A stretch of 64,000 nucleotides of DNA. Origin: Nonomuraea terrae. Its GTDB lineage: Bacteria > Actinomycetota > Actinomycetes > Streptosporangiales > Streptosporangiaceae. Made by a program: the position numbers and the translations under genes. Below are positions 60,980 to 64,000 of the stretch, piece by piece (positions within the stretch are counted from its first letter, which is position 1; each line of letters starts with the position of its first letter). Under the pieces are notes generated by a model. The model was not told where the DNA came from. It saw nothing but the letters and a program-made list of their open reading frames with translations, and ran no database searches. The DNA is taken from positions 62,001 through 126,000 of the forward strand of contig NZ_SMKQ01000002.1 of the NCBI RefSeq assembly GCF_004348995.1, in the 5' to 3' direction.

Positions 60980-61900
60980 ATGCAAGCCATCACTGTGCGA
61001 GACCGTGAAGCCGGTCTCTCCGGGCTGTCCCTGACGGACATGCCCTACCCCCATGCGGCCGAGAACGACGTCATCGTGCGGGTACACGCCGCGGGCATGA
61101 CCCCTGGAGAGCTGGACTGGCCAGCCACGTGGACCGATCGCGCGGGCCGTGACCGGACGCCGAGCGTACCCGGGCACGAGTTGTCGGGTGTGGTCGAAGA
61201 GCTGGGGTTCGGCACGACCGGCTTGAGTGTCGGCCAGCGGGTGTTCGGCCTGGCCGACTGGGCCCGCAACGGCTCGCTCGCCGAATACGTCGCGGTGGAG
61301 GCCCGCAATCTCGCGCCGCTGCCGGCGGATGTCGACCACATCCTGGCCGCGGCACTGCCGATCTCCGGGCTGACCGCCTGGCAGGGCCTGTTCGACCACG
61401 GCCGCCTGGTCACAGGCCAGACCGTCCTGATCCACGGCGCCGCGGGCGGCGTCGGCTCGATCGCGGTGCAGCTCGCCCGCGAGGCCGGCGCCCGTGTCAT
61501 CGGCACCGGCCGGTCCGCCGACCGGGACACGGCGCTTGCCCTGGGCGCCGACACCTTCCTGGACCTGCAGACGGAGAAGCTGGAGGACGTCGGCGAGGCG
61601 GACGTCGTGTTCGATGTGATCGGCGGAGACATTCTCGACCGATCGGCCGCCCTGGTCCGGGCCGGCGGCACGCTCGTCAGCATCAACCTGCCGCCCAAGG
61701 TCCAGCCCAAAGACGGGCGGGCGGTCTTCTTCGTCGTCGAACTCGACCGCGCCCGGCTCACCGAGCTCGCCACGCGAATGAGGGACGGCCGGCTCAAGCC
61801 GGTCATCGGCGCTGTACGGCCGCTCGCTGAAGCACCCGCCGCGTTCGCCCCCGCCACGCGCACCCGGGGCAAGACGATCATCCGCGTCACGGAAGACTGA
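60980..61900 (+). CDS. NADP-dependent quinone oxidoreductase-like MDR protein
   Basis: A 306-residue medium-chain dehydrogenase without structural zinc cysteines. AAGGA precedes ATG 60980. GroES-like N-domain (VRVHAAGMTPGELDW, PGHELSGVVEELG), Rossmann motif HGAAGGVGSIAVQLAREAG, and a C-terminal TRTRGKTIIRV. It reduces enones or quinones with NADPH. It lies under the ECF41 promoter and is the probable target of the adjacent sigma factor. A cupin gene follows after 14 bp. Confidence 0.9.
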   Translation: MQAITVRDREAGLSGLSLTDMPYPHAAENDVIVRVHAAGMTPGELDWPATWTDRAGRDRTPSVPGHELSGVVEELGFGTTGLSVGQRVFGLADWARNGSLAEYVAVEARNLAPLPADVDHILAAALPISGLTAWQGLFDHGRLVTGQTVLIHGAAGGVGSIAVQLAREAGARVIGTGRSADRDTALALGADTFLDLQTEKLEDVGEADVVFDVIGGDILDRSAALVRAGGTLVSINLPPKVQPKDGRAVFFVVELDRARLTELATRMRDGRLKPVIGAVRPLAEAPAAFAPATRTRGKTIIRVTED

Positions 61901-61914
61901 ACAGGAGACCAATC

Positions 61915-62379
61915 ATGATCGGAATGCGGATCGCCGGTAGCGTACTGGCCGTCGCCGCGCTGACTGCGGCCACGCCCCACTCCACCTCGGACCAGCCCGC
62001 CCCAGCCACGACGCCGACCGCGGCCGTGACATCGGAGCACCCCACCGAGACCCTCAAGCCACTGCTCGAGCAGAGCCTCCCGAATGTGAAGGGCAAGACG
62101 TTCACCTCGGCGATCGTCGACTTCCCGCCCAACGCACGTGCGATGCCGCACCGGCACGGCCAGGCGTTCGTCTACGCCTACGTACTCGCAGGCACCGTGC
62201 GCAGCAAGCTCGACGGCAAGCCCGCGACCACCTACCGCCAAGGCGCGAACTGGGTCGAGTCGCCGGGCGCCCACCACGTCCTCACCGAGAACACCAGCCG
62301 GACCCAATGGGCCAAGCTCCTGGTCGTCTTCATCTCCAACACCGGAGACAAGCTCAAGGTCGACGACCCTGGGTCGTAG
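61915..62379 (+). CDS. Exported cupin-domain protein
   Basis: A 154-residue protein with an N-terminal hydrophobic signal (about 5-20), a Thr/Pro-rich linker, and one cupin barrel: FPPNARAMPHRHGQAFVYAY provides His-x-His and an acidic-position variant, and GANWVESPGAHHVLTEN carries the second His motif. Metal binding is likely. It is co-transcribed with the quinone oxidoreductase, so it may belong to the ECF41 regulon. Confidence 0.85.
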   Translation: MIGMRIAGSVLAVAALTAATPHSTSDQPAPATTPTAAVTSEHPTETLKPLLEQSLPNVKGKTFTSAIVDFPPNARAMPHRHGQAFVYAYVLAGTVRSKLDGKPATTYRQGANWVESPGAHHVLTENTSRTQWAKLLVVFISNTGDKLKVDDPGS

Positions 62380-62626
62380 CGCGTCGTACGCAACGGGCGC
62401 CCACGTGCCCGCACGAACTCACTGCCCCTGCCGGAAACCAGACACCGGCTACCCAGACGCGCCCGAAGCACGGAAGACCGACGATCATCCTTGTCCTTTC
62501 GGAGATCTCTCGACGACCGGCGATGGGCTCCTGTGACGCGGGCCTGCAGGGCTGGTCGTGGCACCCCGACCCCCCGCAGGTCACCTGCGCGGTGAAGGGT
62601 CGCGGTTCCGGCAGCGGGAGGCACGG

Positions 62627-63088
62627 ATGAGGGACGAGAGCACCAGAAGGGCCAGCGACCTGCCGCTGGGCGTCTTTGATACTGCCCCGGCGGGCGTGGC
62701 GGTGTTCAGCGGTCCCGATCATCGGCTGATCTACATGGACGACGCCTACCAGGAGATCGTCGGAGAACGCCCGCTCGGAGCCCCGGCCAGGGAAGTGTTT
62801 CACGACATCACCCAGCAGAGATACTTCACGCTGCTCGATCAGGTCAGGGAAACGGGAAAGGCCGTCAGCCTGAAGGACATCCCGTTCGAGTACCGCGATC
62901 ACCCGCTGGCGGTACGGGAGCGTTACTCCTCGGTCAGCGTGTCGAGGATCTCACTGGAAAACGGCGAGGAAGGCGTGTTGATCATGGCCGTGGAGGTCAC
63001 GGACCAGGTCGAGTCCAAACGGCTGGGCGGCTCCATCCCCGCGGAGCGGGACAGGTTCCTGCGGCTACCAGAGCCTGACCCAGCTTGA
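62627..63088 (+). pseudogene. PAS-domain part of a SpoIIE-type phosphatase gene, frameshifted
   Basis: 153 codons from ATG 62627 (GCGGGAGG upstream). It encodes a PAS domain (LPLGVFDTAPAGVAVFSGPD, YMDDAYQEIVGERPL) and ends abruptly after AERDRFLR. The next frame continues GYQSLTQLERQEIWVSDSRG, the expected start of a second PAS domain, so a one-base insertion near 63062 has separated the parts. If the frameshift is real, this piece may still be made as a lone PAS protein. Confidence 0.75.
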
Positions 63089-63104
63089 GAGGCAGGAGAT
63101 CTGG

Positions 63105-63914
63105 GTGTCCGATTCCAGGGGGGAGGTGATCGAGCCGTGTCCCGGCTGGCACCGGCTCACCGGGCAGCCGTGGGAGGAACACCGCGGTCACGGCTGGCTG
63201 AATGCCGTGCACCCCGACGACCGCGAATCCACCAAGACCGACCCGCCGCGGGTGTCGGGGCTGGAGATCGCCGCCCGGTACCGGGCCAGTGCCACCTCGG
63301 CGGAGATCGGCGGCGACTGGTACGACTGCTTCGTACGGCCCGACGGCTCCACCGTGCTGACGATCGGCGACGTGGCCGGCCACGACCTGGCGGCGGCGGT
63401 GACGATGAGCCAGCTGCGCAACATGCTCAGAGGGCTGGCGGTGGACCGCCAGGAGCCCCCCGGTGACATCCTGCGCCGTATGAACGTCGCCACCGAGTTG
63501 CTGAACGGCGAGGGCACGGCGACCTGCATCCTCGCCCACTTGGAAGGGCCGGACAGCGGCGTCTGGTCGCTTCATTACTCAGTGGCGGGCCACCCGCCGC
63601 CCCTGCTCGTCACCCACGAAGGCGAGGCACGCTTCCTGGAAGGCGCCGTCAACCCCCTCCTGGGCGCGGGCTACGACATGTCGCGCAGCAGCTCCGTCGC
63701 GGTGCTTCCCGCACGTAGCACGCTGCTGCTCTACACCGACGGCCTGGTGGAAGTGCCAGGAGAGCATCTCGACCTGGGACTGGAACGGCTCCGCCGCGGC
63801 TCCGCCTCGCTGGCCCGCGAGCCTCTTGACGACTTCTGCGACAGACTGCTCCAGCTGCCTACGGTGTACAGGGACGACGTCGCCATGATCGCCGTACGCC
63901 TGCCGGGGATCTGA
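63105..63914 (+). CDS. PP2C/SpoIIE-type phosphatase, rear part of the split gene
   Basis: 269 codons from GTG 63105. The first about 45 residues are the start of a PAS domain (WHRLTGQPWEEHRGHGWLNA, VHPDDR). The rest of that PAS domain is missing: HPDDREST runs straight into GLEIAARYRAS, the start of the SpoIIE domain. Metal-binding motifs are GGDWYDCF, IGDVAGHD, GHPPPLL, LLLYTDGLVE and YRDDVAMIAVRL. It dephosphorylates STAS anti-sigma antagonists in known systems. Internal deletion plus the upstream frameshift suggest a decaying gene. Confidence 0.8.
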   Translation: MSDSRGEVIEPCPGWHRLTGQPWEEHRGHGWLNAVHPDDRESTKTDPPRVSGLEIAARYRASATSAEIGGDWYDCFVRPDGSTVLTIGDVAGHDLAAAVTMSQLRNMLRGLAVDRQEPPGDILRRMNVATELLNGEGTATCILAHLEGPDSGVWSLHYSVAGHPPPLLVTHEGEARFLEGAVNPLLGAGYDMSRSSSVAVLPARSTLLLYTDGLVEVPGEHLDLGLERLRRGSASLAREPLDDFCDRLLQLPTVYRDDVAMIAVRLPGI

Positions 63915-64000
63915 GCACACGTGGGCGTTGATCGCCCGCCGTCCCGGTCTACCGCCGGAGCAGTCGATCCTCAAGCACGGCCTGCTCCCCAGTAAACCCC

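Overview
The window is high-GC DNA (about 70 percent) with GTG/TTG starts, ECF sigma factors, NarL-type two-component systems, WYL and TetR regulators, TAP-type peptidases and a tRNA-Glu/Asp/Phe group. This fits an actinomycete, probably a Streptosporangiaceae-like genus such as Nonomuraea. The genus is inferred from general resemblance and was not tested. It reads as a chromosome-arm style region: small regulator/enzyme modules mixed with clear gene debris.

Layout. 0-4.2 kb: end of a BMP-type binding protein, a MacS-like kinase and its response regulator, a YiaA/B membrane protein, a DUF4232 lipoprotein and a TetR regulator. 4.3-7.4 kb: an acyl-CoA ligase overlapping a flavin monooxygenase, behind a promoter carrying an inverted repeat. 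7.3-13.5 kb: a membrane-anchored SMI1/KNR4 protein, a YdeP/FdhF molybdopterin oxidoreductase divergent from an OFA transporter with a 44-residue partner gene, and a WYL regulator. 13.5-19 kb: an epoxide hydrolase facing the WYL gene across a perfect operator-like palindrome, an HTH_42 protein, a secreted pyroglutamyl-peptidase-like protein without its cysteine, and a TAP-like peptidase. 19.2-21.4 kb: two small membrane proteins, an HD hydrolase fused in frame to the back half of an ECF41 sigma factor, and abutting scraps of a LuxR regulator and an ABC ATPase. 21.6-29.4 kb: acetamidase/formamidase, a UMP-kinase paralogue, an unknown protein, an IS5 remnant, a membrane protein with a two-component system, and a class-A beta-lactamase-like protein.

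29.8-46.4 kb: an LLM flavin oxidoreductase, then a diverged FMN riboswitch in front of a fused riboflavin synthase/DHBP synthase, a frameshifted CGNR zinc-finger gene, a HemE of foreign appearance, AraC/STAS/SDR/SDR/LysR/SDR genes, a MarR/metallo-hydrolase pair, and an aldo-keto reductase overlapping a D-2-hydroxyacid dehydrogenase.

46.8-54.2 kb: a decayed island flanked by 50-bp direct repeats of the 3' half of tRNA-Phe. It holds alpha/beta hydrolases, a broken MFS gene, an HD hydrolase, a broken GlxA-type regulator, an IS110 element with a bridge-RNA-like hairpin, an IS481-family element and an S1-domain protein. No integrase is visible.

54.1-64 kb: tRNA-Phe, tRNA-Asp and tRNA-Glu, with tRNA-Glu abutting the stop codon of a metallophosphoesterase gene; then a zincin, an MFS transporter, a PspC protein, an acyl-CoA dehydrogenase and tRNA-Lys. 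Last come an intact ECF41 sigma factor followed by a consensus ECF41 promoter, a quinone oxidoreductase and a cupin, and a PAS/SpoIIE phosphatase gene split by a frameshift.

Main points of interest: the HD::ECF41 chimera and deletion scars, the variant FMN riboswitch with its mutually exclusive pairing to the Shine-Dalgarno sequence, the tRNA-Phe island, the IS110 hairpin, and the ECF41 sigma-promoter pair.
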